From Streptomyces chryseus (GTDB taxonomy: Bacteria > Actinomycetota > Actinomycetes > Streptomycetales > Streptomycetaceae), in the NCBI RefSeq assembly GCF_014650755.1, contig NZ_BMVO01000003.1:62001-126000 (forward strand): a stretch of 64,000 nt of DNA, given 5' to 3'. The translations under genes and the position numbers were made by a program. Positions 50,810 to 59,501 of the stretch are shown here, piece by piece. Each line of letters begins with the position of its first letter. Within the stretch, counting starts at the first letter, position 1. The notes under the pieces are model-generated. The model had not been told where the DNA came from. It searched no databases and was given only the letters and a program-made list of their open reading frames with translations.

Positions 50810-51367
50810 ATGTTCGCGATACACCTGGGCGGCGGCGACGAGAACGCGGTGCTGCGCCCCCTGGAGCCCTGGCACGCCGAGGAGTACTTCGCCCACATCG
50901 ACCGCGGACGCGAGTACATCGGCCGGTTCATCGGGCTCGCGGCGGCCGCCGAGGACCTCGACGCGGCGCGGGCCTTCCTCCAGTCGTACGCGGACAAGCA
51001 GGCGGCCGACGCCGGGCGGATCTACGGCATCTGGCTCGACGGCACGCTGGTCGGCGGAGTCCTCTTCCGCCTCTTCGACGCGAAGGCCGGCACCTGCGAG
51101 GTCGGCTGCTGGCTGGAGGAGTCCGCGGTCGGCCGGGGCCTGGTCACCCGCGCGGCGCGGGTACTGATCGACTGGGCGGTGGAGGAGCGGGGGGTCCACC
51201 GGGTCGAGTGGCTGGTCTCCTCCGGGAACACCGCCAGCATCAACGTGGCGAAGCGGCTGGGGATGACCCGGGACGGTGTACGGCGCGAGGCGCACGCGTA
51301 CCGGGGGGTGCGGCACGACCAGGAGATCTGGTCGGTGCTGGCACCGGAGTGGCGCGAGAGCCGTTAA
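50810..51367 (+). CDS. GNAT-family acetyltransferase (RimJ/RimL type)
   Basis: A 185-residue enzyme. Layout is that of ribosomal-protein N-acetyltransferase relatives: ENAVLRPLEPWHAEEYFAHIDRGREYIGRF, CEVGCWLEESAVGRGLVTRAARVLIDWAVEE with the acetyl-CoA loop GRGLVTRA, and EWLVSSGNTASINVAKRLGMTRDGVRRE. It probably acetylates an amine on a protein or small molecule such as an antibiotic. The RBS GAGGAGCGGG lies just before ATG. It sits directly after the MMPL exporter. Confidence 0.88.
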   Translation: MFAIHLGGGDENAVLRPLEPWHAEEYFAHIDRGREYIGRFIGLAAAAEDLDAARAFLQSYADKQAADAGRIYGIWLDGTLVGGVLFRLFDAKAGTCEVGCWLEESAVGRGLVTRAARVLIDWAVEERGVHRVEWLVSSGNTASINVAKRLGMTRDGVRREAHAYRGVRHDQEIWSVLAPEWRESR

Positions 51368-51402
51368 GAGAGCTCTCAGAAACCGCGCCTAGCGTGCGGC
51401 GT

Positions 51403-52092
51403 ATGACAGCTGCAGCCCGAACCCGGTCCGACGAGAACAAGGGCGACGAGATCGCCGCACAAGACACCACGAAGGCCGCCGGCCAGGAGGCCCCCGCCGG
51501 CGGCCGGGCGGCCGCGGACAGCGTCGTGGTGGTCGGCAAGGACGACCACCACGACGCCGAGGCCGTTGCCGACGCCGCGGAGGCCGACGCGGAGGCCGGC
51601 GCCGCCCACGACGACGAGGCCGACGACGACGCGGACCTCCTCGACGAGGCACCGGCCGCCTCCTCGTCCGGCGTCGGCGCGGGCGCCGCCGCCGTGGTCT
51701 CCACGGTGCTCGGCTTCGCCGCCCTCACCGGGACCTGGACCAGCCGCGTCGCCGCCGAGCGCCAGACGCTCATCGGCCAGCTCGGCGCCCAGCAGACCGA
51801 CAGCCCCGCCGACCAGGTCGCCGCGCTCTACGGCAACGGCTGGCACATGACCGCCCTCGTCAACGGCGGCTTCGCGCTCCTCGCCCTGGTCGTGGCGGCC
51901 GTGGTGCTGGTCCGCCCGTCCTTCGGCACGCCCGGCGCGGGCATCCGGCCCGCGTGGGTCAGCTCCTTCGCGTGGGCGGGCTTCGCCCTCGGCGTCCTCG
52001 GGCTGCTCGTGTCGGCCGGAATGTACTTCGACCTCTTCGCCGCGATGCCCACGCCGCCCGCCGCTCCCACGGGCGCCGGAGCGGGCCAGTAA
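51403..52092 (+). CDS. Membrane protein with long acidic N-terminal tail
   Basis: A 229-residue protein from ATG 51403. Residues about 1-85 are low-complexity and strongly acidic (DDHHDAEAVADAAEADAEAG, DDEADDDADLLDEAP), probably disordered and cytoplasmic. Then come three hydrophobic helices (GVGAGAAAVVSTVLGFAALTG, ALVNGGFALLALVVAAVVLV, FAWAGFALGVLGLLVSAGMYF) separated by TSRVAAERQTLIGQLGAQQ. No named domain. It ends at a very strong hairpin and appears monocistronic. Confidence 0.75.
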   Translation: MTAAARTRSDENKGDEIAAQDTTKAAGQEAPAGGRAAADSVVVVGKDDHHDAEAVADAAEADAEAGAAHDDEADDDADLLDEAPAASSSGVGAGAAAVVSTVLGFAALTGTWTSRVAAERQTLIGQLGAQQTDSPADQVAALYGNGWHMTALVNGGFALLALVVAAVVLVRPSFGTPGAGIRPAWVSSFAWAGFALGVLGLLVSAGMYFDLFAAMPTPPAAPTGAGAGQ

Positions 52093-52106
52093 GGCAGCCG
52101 CGCCAG

Positions 52107-52152
52107 GGGCCTTAGGGACGTACGCACCTTCGCGCGTACGTCCCTAAGGCCC
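52107..52152 (+). terminator. Strong hairpin terminator
   Basis: A perfect 19-bp stem (52107-52125 with 52134-52152, arms containing CTTAGGGACGTACGC) and an 8-base loop, 15 bp after the stop of the acidic membrane protein. Confidence 0.75.
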
Positions 52153-52265
52153 TTCGTGCCGTCAAGATGCGGCAGTCTCCCGATGCGGCGGGGGCCCCTG
52201 GGAAACGAGAGTGGAGTCATCGCGGAAGCGAGACCGACGAAGACCCACCTCACCGGGAGAACACC

Positions 52266-52451
52266 ATGTTCGAGCACGAGATCCAGCAGCAGCACGCGGC
52301 CGAGCTCAGGCGCGTCGCCGCCGGCGAGCGCCTCGCACGGCAGGCCGCCAAGGCCCGCAAGGCCCGCCGCCGCGCCGCCCGCTCCTCCGGGCAGAACGCT
52401 TCGGAGGGGCCGGTGAGTTCGCTGCGCAACCGCTTCGCACGGGCCGCCTGA
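52266..52451 (+). CDS. Small basic protein (61 aa)
   Basis: ATG 52266 follows GGAGAAC. The 61-residue product reads FEHEIQQQHAAELRRVAAGE, then Arg/Ala/Lys-rich helix RQAAKARKARRRAARSS and a short tail ending RNRFARAA. It looks like a single amphipathic, highly basic helix that could bind nucleic acid or membrane; no family recognised. Its codon bias is strong and it lies 31 bp upstream of the large LuxR-type regulator, with which it may be co-transcribed. Confidence 0.65.
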   Translation: MFEHEIQQQHAAELRRVAAGERLARQAAKARKARRRAARSSGQNASEGPVSSLRNRFARAA

Positions 52452-52482
52452 CGCGGCCCGACGGCTGACCGAAGGATCCACG

Positions 52483-55400
52483 ATGACGGTCGTGACCTTG
52501 AGAGATTCACTGGTCGCCCCCACGATGTCGGACCCCTGTGCGATGCTCGGCGATGTGGAAACCAGGTCTGTCAGCCCCGTGTTCGTCGGTCGCGCCGGCG
52601 AACTCGCCCAGCTCACCGATGCGCTCGCCCGCGCCACCGCGGGCGAGTCGCAGGCGTTGCTCGTGGGCGGTGAGGCCGGAGTCGGCAAGACCCGCCTCGT
52701 CGAGGAGTTCTTCGCCGCCGCCTGCGAGGCCGGCGCCGTCGTCGTGGTGGGCGGCTGCGTGGAGATCGGCGCCGACGGCCTGCCCTTCGCGCCGTTCTCC
52801 ACCGCGCTGCGCGCCCTGCGGCGCAGGATGCCCGACGAGGTCGCCGCCGCGGCCGAGGGCCAGGAGGGCGAACTGGCGCGGCTGCTGCCCGAGCTGGGCG
52901 AGACCACCCGCGACCAGCACAACGAGGACGGCATGACGCGCCTCTTCGAGCTGACCGTCCGTCTCCTGGAGCGCATCACCGCCGACCGTACGGTGGTGCT
53001 CGCCCTGGAGGACCTGCACTGGGCCGACACCTCCACCCGGCACCTCCTCGCGTACCTCTTCCGCACCCTGCGGCGCGGCCGCCTCGTCGTCATCGGCACC
53101 TACCGCGCGGACGACATCCACCGCCGCCATCCGCTGCGCCCCCTCCTCGCCGAACTCGACCGGCTCCGCACGGTCCGGCGCATCGAGCTGCCCCGCTTCA
53201 ACCGGGCCGAAGTGCACCGCCAGTTGGCCGGAATCCTCGCCGCCGAGCCGGACGCGGCGCTGGCCGAAGAGGTCTTCACCCGCTCCGACGGCAACGCCTT
53301 CTTCGTCGAGGAACTGGCCTCCTGCATGGGGACCGGCTGCGCCACGGGCCTCAGCGACTCCCTGCGCGACCTGCTCCTCGTCCGCGTCGAAACGCTGCCC
53401 GACGACGCCCAGAAGGTCGCCAGAATCGTCGCCGAAGGCGGCTCCACCGTCGAGTACCGGCTGCTGCTCGCCGTCGCGCGACTGCCCGAGGACGACCTGA
53501 TCGAGGCCCTGCGGGCCGCCGTGGGCGCCAATCTGCTGCTCGCGACACCGGACGGCGACGGGTACCGCTTCCGGCACTCCCTGGTGCGCGAGGCACTCAG
53601 CGACGACCTGCTCCCCGGCGAGCGCTCCCGCCTCAACCGGCGGTACGCCGAAGCGCTGGAGGCCGACCCCGCACTGGTGCGGGCCGAGGAGTACACCACG
53701 CGCCTCGCCAGCTACTGGTACGCGGCGCACGACGCCGCCAAGGCGCTTCCCGCCGTCCTGAAGGCCTCCGTCGAGGCACGCGGCCGCCACGCGTACGCCG
53801 ACCAGCTCAGCCTCCTCGAACGCGCGATGGAGCTGTGGGACGACGCCCCCGAGGCCGTCCGCGCGGTGCTGCGGCCCCTGGACTACGCCGAGGTCTACCC
53901 GCCGTGCGGCTGCGACCCCGCCACGACGCCGCTGCGCTACCTCGACCTCATGGCGGAAGCCACGGTCGCCGGCCGGTTCGGCGGCGAGCGCGAACGGGCC
54001 CTGAAGATCGCCAAGAAGGCGCTGAGACTGCTCGACGGCGAAGGCGACGCGCTGCGCGAGGCGTGGTTCTGGGTGCAGCGCTGCAAGCTCATATCCAGCC
54101 TCGGCCGGGGCGACGGCTGGGCCGAACTCGCCCGCGCACGCGATCTCGTGCGCGGTCTGCCGCCGTCCGCCGTCCACGCCGAGGTCCTCGCGTACGTCGC
54201 GGGCTGGGGCATGCTCCACGAGCCGGGCCCGGAAAGCCTGGTCTCCGCCGAACAGGCCGTGGAGTACGCGCGCATGGTCGGCGCCCGCGACACCGAACTG
54301 TCCGCCCTGACCACCCTCGGCGGCCTCACCGTCGACTCGGGCGACATAGAGGGCGGCCTGGCCACGCTGTACGCCGTCAAGGAGCAGGCCGTCGCCCAGC
54401 GCATGGCCAGCGTCGCGGGCCGCATCCATGTGAACCTCCCCTCGGCCCTGGAGTCGGTGGGACGCTCCCGGGAAGCGGTGGAGATCGCCGAGGAAGGCGT
54501 CGCCTTCTCCCGCAAGTACGGCCTCGCCGACGTCGAGGCCTGGGTCCGCGGGAACCTCGCCGAGTCGCTCGTCTCCCTCGGGCGCTGGAGCGAGGCCGTG
54601 GAGCACGCCGTCGACATCGAACGGGCCTCGGCGCCCAGCCCCAAGCCGCGCGGGGCCGCCGCCTGGATACAGGCCGACGTGGCGCGCGCCCGCGGCGAAC
54701 TGACCGCGGCCGACGAGCGGCTGGCCGCCGCCCGCGCCTACTTCGGCAGCCACGACCCGATGCCCCAGCACGACCTCCCGCTGCACCGCGTCCAGCTGGC
54801 CCTCGCCGCCGCCCGGGGCCGCATCCTGGACGTCCGCGCCGAGTTCGCCCGGGCCGCGGCGGCCGGCTTCCCCCTGGGGACCCACCGTTACGCCTGGGCC
54901 CTCCTCGTCGAAGCCGCCGTCGCGGAGGCGGACGCACGCGGCCTGCCCGCCGCGCGCGAGGGCCGCGCCGAAGCCCTGGAGCTGATCCGGACCGGCGCCA
55001 AGCGGCTGGCCACCCCGGTGCCGCTCTGGCACGCGTACGAACGCTGGGTGAGAGCCGAACTGCGCCGGGCCGAGGGCCGCGTCACCCCGGACGACTGGGC
55101 GGGCGTGGTCACGGGGTTCGAGACACTGGAGCGCCCGTACGACCTGGCCCGCACCCGGCTGCGCTGGGCGGAGTCCCTGCTGGCCGCCTCGACCACCGCC
55201 GACGTGGCCGCCGGGCCGCAGGCCGGTGCGCCGAGCCCGCGCGAGCTGAACGCCGACGAGCGCGAGCGGGCCGCCGAGCTGCTCCGGCTGGCCCGCGCGG
55301 CGGCGGACCACCTGGGCGCCCGTCCCCTCGGCGAGAGCGTCGCTCTGCTGGCCCAGCGCGCCCGGCTCTCGCTGACCCAGGCCCCCGAAGTCCCCGTGCT

Positions 55401-55647
55401 CACGGCGAGCCCGGCCGCGTCGCTCGGCCTGACCCCCCGTGAACAGGACGTACTGCGCCTGGTCGCGGCCGGACGCAGCAACCGGCAGATAGCCGAGGAG
55501 CTGTACATCTCGCCCAAGACGGCGAGCGTGCACGTCTCCAACATCCTGGCCAAGCTCGGCGTCTCCGGCCGGGGCGAAGCCGCCGCCGTGGCCCATCGCC
55601 TGCACCTGTTCCCCGACCTTCAGGACGAGTCCCTGGCCACGGCCTGA
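52483..55647 (+). CDS. Large ATP-binding LuxR-family regulator (LAL)
   Basis: A 1054-residue regulator. ATG 52483 follows GAAGGA; ATG 52504-52545 downstream are also possible starts. The N-terminal AAA/NACHT-like domain has Walker A GGEAGVGKTR (about 62-71) and Walker B TVVLALEDLHWAD. The middle 600 residues are helical repeats (TPR-like, YADQLSLLERAMELWDDAPEA). The C-terminus is a LuxR helix-turn-helix (about 983-1045): LTPREQDVLRLVAAGRSNRQ and YISPKTASVHVSNILAKLGV. LAL proteins activate genes in response to ATP and a ligand, often in secondary metabolism or sugar use. Target unknown; the PQQ dehydrogenase convergent to it is a neighbour, not a proven target. Confidence 0.92.
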   Translation: MTVVTLRDSLVAPTMSDPCAMLGDVETRSVSPVFVGRAGELAQLTDALARATAGESQALLVGGEAGVGKTRLVEEFFAAACEAGAVVVVGGCVEIGADGLPFAPFSTALRALRRRMPDEVAAAAEGQEGELARLLPELGETTRDQHNEDGMTRLFELTVRLLERITADRTVVLALEDLHWADTSTRHLLAYLFRTLRRGRLVVIGTYRADDIHRRHPLRPLLAELDRLRTVRRIELPRFNRAEVHRQLAGILAAEPDAALAEEVFTRSDGNAFFVEELASCMGTGCATGLSDSLRDLLLVRVETLPDDAQKVARIVAEGGSTVEYRLLLAVARLPEDDLIEALRAAVGANLLLATPDGDGYRFRHSLVREALSDDLLPGERSRLNRRYAEALEADPALVRAEEYTTRLASYWYAAHDAAKALPAVLKASVEARGRHAYADQLSLLERAMELWDDAPEAVRAVLRPLDYAEVYPPCGCDPATTPLRYLDLMAEATVAGRFGGERERALKIAKKALRLLDGEGDALREAWFWVQRCKLISSLGRGDGWAELARARDLVRGLPPSAVHAEVLAYVAGWGMLHEPGPESLVSAEQAVEYARMVGARDTELSALTTLGGLTVDSGDIEGGLATLYAVKEQAVAQRMASVAGRIHVNLPSALESVGRSREAVEIAEEGVAFSRKYGLADVEAWVRGNLAESLVSLGRWSEAVEHAVDIERASAPSPKPRGAAAWIQADVARARGELTAADERLAAARAYFGSHDPMPQHDLPLHRVQLALAAARGRILDVRAEFARAAAAGFPLGTHRYAWALLVEAAVAEADARGLPAAREGRAEALELIRTGAKRLATPVPLWHAYERWVRAELRRAEGRVTPDDWAGVVTGFETLERPYDLARTRLRWAESLLAASTTADVAAGPQAGAPSPRELNADERERAAELLRLARAAADHLGARPLGESVALLAQRARLSLTQAPEVPVLTASPAASLGLTPREQDVLRLVAAGRSNRQIAEELYISPKTASVHVSNILAKLGVSGRGEAAAVAHRLHLFPDLQDESLATA

Positions 55648-55741
55648 CCTGCACGCCGCGCGCCGCCGAGCGGCCCGCCCCGGCCTTCGGCGCGCCCCGC
55701 CGCGCGCCGGGCCCGCCGGCGGCGGACGCCTGGGCGGCCGG

Positions 55742-56920
55742 TTACTTCACCTCCAGGTCCAGGATGCGGTCGTCGCCCGCCTCCGGGGTGCCGCGCGTGT
55801 CCGTCTCGCTGGTGACCAGCCAGAGCTTGTCGCCGCCCGCCGCCACGACCGTCCGCAGCCGGCCGTACTTCTGTGCCAGGAACGACTCCGGGTCGGTCAC
55901 CGTCTTCGTGCCGTCCAGCGGAATCCGCCACAGCCGCTCGCCGCGCAGGCCCGCCATCCAGATGGACCCGGCGGCGTACGCGATGCCGCTCGGCGAGGCC
56001 TCGGACGTCTTCCACTGCGCGACCGGGTCGACGTACCCCTCCTCGCCGCCCCTGCCCTCGACCTCGGGCCAGCCGTAGTTGCCGCCGGGGCGGATCAGGT
56101 TCAGCTCGTCCCAGGTGTTCTGGCCGAACTCGGCCGCCCACAGCCGCTTCTCGCTGTCCCAGGCCAGCCCCTGCACATTGCGGTGCCCGTACGAGTAGAC
56201 GACCGAGTCGGCCTCCGGATTGCCGTGCACCGGTTCGCCGTCCGGGGTCATCCGCAGGATCTTGCCGCCCAGCGACTTCTTGTCCTGCGCCAGCCCCGTC
56301 TCCCCGGTCTCGCCCGTTCCGGCGTAGAGCATCTTGTCCGGGCCGAAGGCGATCCGTCCGCCGTTGTGGACCGTGCCCTTGGGGATGCCGCGCAAGATGG
56401 TGTCCGGCGCCCCCAGTTGCTGCCCGGCGGGCTTCTTCTCGTCGTACAGCATGCGGGCGATGCGGTTGTCGGACTCGGTGGTGAAGTACGCGTAGACCAT
56501 GTGGTCCGAGGCGAAGCCGGGCGACACGGCCAGGCCCATGAGGCCGCCCTCCCCGGCCGGCGCGACCCCGGCCACCGTGCCGATCCGGGTCTTCTCACCG
56601 CTCTCGCCGTCGACCCGGGTGATGGTGCCCTCGTCGCGCGAGGAGACCAGCAGATCGCCGTCGGGCAGCGCGGCGAGCCCCCAGGGCGACTTGAGGCCCT
56701 CGGTGAGCGTGCCCGCCACCTCGACCGAGCCCTTCGCGGGCGGCGGCTCGGCGCGCGCTCCGGCGCCCGGCCCGGACGCGTCCCCGGACGGCGACGCACT
56801 GGCGCCGTTCGTGCCGCCCGTGGCCGTCGGGGCCGGCGCGTTCCCGTCCCCGCCGGAGCATCCCGCGGTGAGCAGGAGAACGGCGGCAGCCAACACAGCT
56901 GTCACAGCAGGACGTTGCAC
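55742..56920 (-). CDS. PQQ-dependent sugar dehydrogenase-like lipoprotein
   Basis: A 392-residue exported protein. GTG 56920 is chosen because GAAGGG lies 9 bases upstream; this gives a compact lipoprotein signal, VTAVLAAAVLLLTAGC, with Cys21 lipidated. A Gly/Ser/Pro-rich linker (22-60) follows. The rest is the six-bladed soluble glucose/aldose dehydrogenase propeller: LKSPWGLAALPDGDLLVSSRDEG, EGGLMGLAVSPGF, KGTVHNGGRIAFGPDKMLYAGTGET, GHRNVQGLAWDSEKRLWAAEFGQ, DELNLIRPGGNYGWP. The His and Arg residues that hold PQQ and catalyse hydride transfer appear present. It would oxidise sugars at the outer face of the membrane if PQQ is available; no pqq genes are in the window. Confidence 0.88.
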   Translation of the reverse strand: MQRPAVTAVLAAAVLLLTAGCSGGDGNAPAPTATGGTNGASASPSGDASGPGAGARAEPPPAKGSVEVAGTLTEGLKSPWGLAALPDGDLLVSSRDEGTITRVDGESGEKTRIGTVAGVAPAGEGGLMGLAVSPGFASDHMVYAYFTTESDNRIARMLYDEKKPAGQQLGAPDTILRGIPKGTVHNGGRIAFGPDKMLYAGTGETGETGLAQDKKSLGGKILRMTPDGEPVHGNPEADSVVYSYGHRNVQGLAWDSEKRLWAAEFGQNTWDELNLIRPGGNYGWPEVEGRGGEEGYVDPVAQWKTSEASPSGIAYAAGSIWMAGLRGERLWRIPLDGTKTVTDPESFLAQKYGRLRTVVAAGGDKLWLVTSETDTRGTPEAGDDRILDLEVK

Positions 56921-57125
56921 GGTGGGCATCCCTTCGACGGCCGGCACTCGTCGCCGGCGGCGGCTCTCACTCTTCATACACCGCTCGCCGGTCCCGGGTT
57001 CCGTTCTGGATCAGCCGGGTCGCGGGTCGTCCCGGCCGGGAGGAGCGTCGCCCCGGGGTAGAGGTGCTGTTCCTCGTCCGTCCCACGCGGCCCCGGGGGA
57101 TCAGCCGGTCGCGGATCGCCCCCCG

Positions 57126-58118
57126 TCAGTCCCACGACCCCCGCGCCGGCGGCAGGCTCGCGATCTCCGCCAGGTCCCGCGGCGTCAGCCGCAGCGCCGC
57201 CGCACCCGCGTTCTGCACCGCCCACCGCTCGCGCTTGGTCCCCGGCACCGGCACCACGTGGCGGCCGCGCCCCAGGACCCATGCCAGCGCCACCTGCGCC
57301 GGACTCGCGCCGTGGCGCTCGGCGACCCGGCGCAGCCCCGCCACCACGGGCTGGTTCGCCGCCATCATCTCCGCGGTGAAGCGCGGATGCCTCGCCCGTA
57401 CGTCGTCCGGCTCGAAACCCTGCCCCGGCTTGAGCGTCCCCGTCAGGAACCCGTTGCCCAGCGGCATGGCGGCCACGAAGCCGATGCCCCTCGCCTCGCA
57501 CCACGGCAGCAGCGCCGTCAGCGCCTCCGGCGACCACACCGACAGCTCGGCCTCCACGGCGCTCACCGGAAAGACCTGCTGCACCCGCTCCAGCTGGCGA
57601 ATCGTTTCGTCATGCATCCGCGACCCCGGCCGCCGCGACGCCCGGGCCCCCACCGCGCAGACCCCGAGCGCCCGCACCTTCCCGGCCCGCACGAGGTCCG
57701 CCATCGCGCCCCAGGTCTCCTCGACCGGCACCTCCGGATCGGGCCGGTGCAACTGGTAGAGGTCGATCACATCGGTCTGCAGCCGCCGCAGCGAAGCGTC
57801 ACAGGCCCGCCGTACGTACCCCGGACGCCCATTGGCGACGATGTGCTGATCGCCGACCAGCAGCCCGCACTTGGTCGAGACGAAGGCATCGGCGCGCCGC
57901 TCCTTGAGCACCCGCCCCAGCAGCAGCTCATTGGTGAAGGGCCCGTACATGTCGGCCGTGTCGAGCAGGCTGGACCCCGCGTCGAGCGCCGCGTGCACGG
58001 TACGCAACGACCGGTCCCCGCGCTGCTGCGAGCCGGTGTAAGCCCAGCTCATCGGCATGCACCCCAGTCCGATCGCACCCACTTCGAGCGCTGCCGCACC
58101 GATTGTCCTGCGCTCCAA
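57126..58118 (-). CDS. Aldo/keto reductase
   Basis: A 330-residue TIM-barrel NADPH oxidoreductase. The catalytic tetrad is visible: Asp and Tyr in LLDTADMYGPFTNE, Lys in FVSTKCGLL and His in YQLHRPDP. The cofactor part near the C-terminus is VVPVPGTKRERWAVQNAGA. The substrate is unknown; the YghZ/YajO-like group reduces methylglyoxal and sugars. It is upstream of the PQQ dehydrogenase on the same strand with a 205-bp gap, and divergent from the hydroxyacid dehydrogenase with 75 bp between. Confidence 0.92.
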   Translation of the reverse strand: MERRTIGAAALEVGAIGLGCMPMSWAYTGSQQRGDRSLRTVHAALDAGSSLLDTADMYGPFTNELLLGRVLKERRADAFVSTKCGLLVGDQHIVANGRPGYVRRACDASLRRLQTDVIDLYQLHRPDPEVPVEETWGAMADLVRAGKVRALGVCAVGARASRRPGSRMHDETIRQLERVQQVFPVSAVEAELSVWSPEALTALLPWCEARGIGFVAAMPLGNGFLTGTLKPGQGFEPDDVRARHPRFTAEMMAANQPVVAGLRRVAERHGASPAQVALAWVLGRGRHVVPVPGTKRERWAVQNAGAAALRLTPRDLAEIASLPPARGSWD

Positions 58119-58193
58119 CTCCCCGTACCCCTCCCTCTGCCGCTCCCCAAACTAACCTCTGCGCTCCGCCGCCCTTCGCATAGCCTCGTGGCC

Positions 58194-59132
58194 ATGACTT
58201 CAGACGTATGGCTGCCGGTCCCCGCCCTCGGCACGGAGGGCCTCCCGGACGGCTTCACCTACCGTTTCTGGGACGGTGGCCAGGACTTTCCCGCCGATCC
58301 CGCCGACTGCGCCTTCTATGTCGTCCCGTACATGAAGGGCCCCGAGGTCGCGGTGCGCCCGCTCGCCGCCATGACCTCCGTTCGCGCGGTCCAGACGCTC
58401 TCCGCCGGCATCGACCACGTCGAGCCGGGCCTCGCCGACCTGCATTCCGGGGTGCACCTGTGCAACGCCCGGGGCGTCCACGAGGCCAGCACCGCCGAGC
58501 TGACCCTCGCCCTCGTCCTCGCGTCGCTGCGCGGCATCCCCGGCTTCGTGCGCGGTCAGGACCAGGAGGAGTGGCGGGCCGGTTTCTATCCCGCGCTCGC
58601 CGACAAGTCCGTCCTGATAGTCGGGTACGGCTCCATCGGGGCGGCCATCGAGGACCGGCTCACGCCGTTCGAATGTGCGCGGGTGGCGCGCGTCGCGCGC
58701 TCTGCCCGTACAACGGAGCGCGGTCCGGTGCACCCATTGGCCGACCTGCCCGGACTGCTGCCCTCCGCCGACGTCGTCATTCTCTCCACCCCGCTGACGG
58801 AGGCGACCCAGGGCCTGGCGAACGGCGACTTCCTGTCGCGCATGAAGGACGGAGCACTGCTGGTCAACGTGGCGCGCGGCCCCGTCGTGGACACCAAGGC
58901 ACTGCTCGCCGAGCTCGAATCGGGCCGCCTGCGCGCCGCCCTCGACGTCACCGACCCCGAGCCGCTGCCCGCCGGCCACCCGCTGTGGCACGCTCCGAAC
59001 CTCCTCATCAGCCCTCATGTGGGCGGCAGTACGTCGGCGTTCATGCCGCGCGCCAAGCGCCTCATGGCCGATCAGCTCACCCGCTTCGCCGCCGGCGACC
59101 CCCTGCGCAACATCGTGCTCACCACCCCCTGA
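58194..59132 (+). CDS. D-2-hydroxyacid dehydrogenase family protein
   Basis: A 312-residue NAD-dependent enzyme. The Rossmann motif is VLIVGYGSIGAAIEDRL; the catalytic Arg is in LLVNVARGPVVDTKALL, Glu in ALDVTDPEPLPAGHPLW and His in LLISPHVGGSTSAF. Substrate-side residues SAGIDHV and NARGVHEASTAE are typical. It would reduce a 2-ketoacid such as glyoxylate, hydroxypyruvate or a branched keto acid. No ribosome site is seen before ATG 58194, so it may be translated from a leaderless message (TAGCCT lies 10-15 bases upstream). Confidence 0.92.
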   Translation: MTSDVWLPVPALGTEGLPDGFTYRFWDGGQDFPADPADCAFYVVPYMKGPEVAVRPLAAMTSVRAVQTLSAGIDHVEPGLADLHSGVHLCNARGVHEASTAELTLALVLASLRGIPGFVRGQDQEEWRAGFYPALADKSVLIVGYGSIGAAIEDRLTPFECARVARVARSARTTERGPVHPLADLPGLLPSADVVILSTPLTEATQGLANGDFLSRMKDGALLVNVARGPVVDTKALLAELESGRLRAALDVTDPEPLPAGHPLWHAPNLLISPHVGGSTSAFMPRAKRLMADQLTRFAAGDPLRNIVLTTP

Positions 59133-59333
59133 GCGGTTTGGAGCGGATCAAGAACGGACACACTCCGAAGCCACCCGAATGCGCGGCGTGCCGACAGCCC
59201 CTCAGCTCGTTACGGAGAGTAGAGGGAGTGTGTCCCTGAGTGACGGGATTGGTGTATCGTCCGGACCAAGGGGCTGCGCCGCGCATTGTCACGGCGCTGG
59301 GGAGCGACCGGACTGTGAGGGGGGCGACGGGCG

Positions 59334-59501
59334 ATGCACGGCGAATGGACCAAGGATCCGACGCGGCGGGGCCACCGGCGACAACCTCCGCACGGCCGGC
59401 GCGAAAGGCACGGTGCCGGCGGTCCGCTGGGCGGGCCGGACCCGCGACCGTTCCCGGCCGCCCAGGCGCCCGCGGCGCCGCGCGTCAGGGCGGCCCGGTG
59501 A
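59334..59501 (+). CDS. Candidate small ORF coupled to the CdgE-like gene
   Basis: ATG 59334 has a strong GAGGGGGG 9 bases upstream, and the 55-codon frame ends in TGA overlapping GTG 59498 (GTGA). The product is Arg/Pro/Gly/His-rich (MHGEWTKDPTRRGHRRQ, then GGPLGGPDPRPFPAAQAPAA), without membrane helix or known domain. Third positions are largely G or C. It may be a leader peptide that couples ribosomes into the c-di-GMP gene, or the displaced N-terminus of that protein. It may also be chance in GC-rich DNA. Confidence 0.4.
   Translation: MHGEWTKDPTRRGHRRQPPHGRRERHGAGGPLGGPDPRPFPAAQAPAAPRVRAAR

Noticed and set aside
59133..59333. BldD box upstream of the CdgE-like gene.
   Set aside because: TGAC and TTAC half-sites occur, but none is followed by GTNA at the six-base spacing of the consensus.
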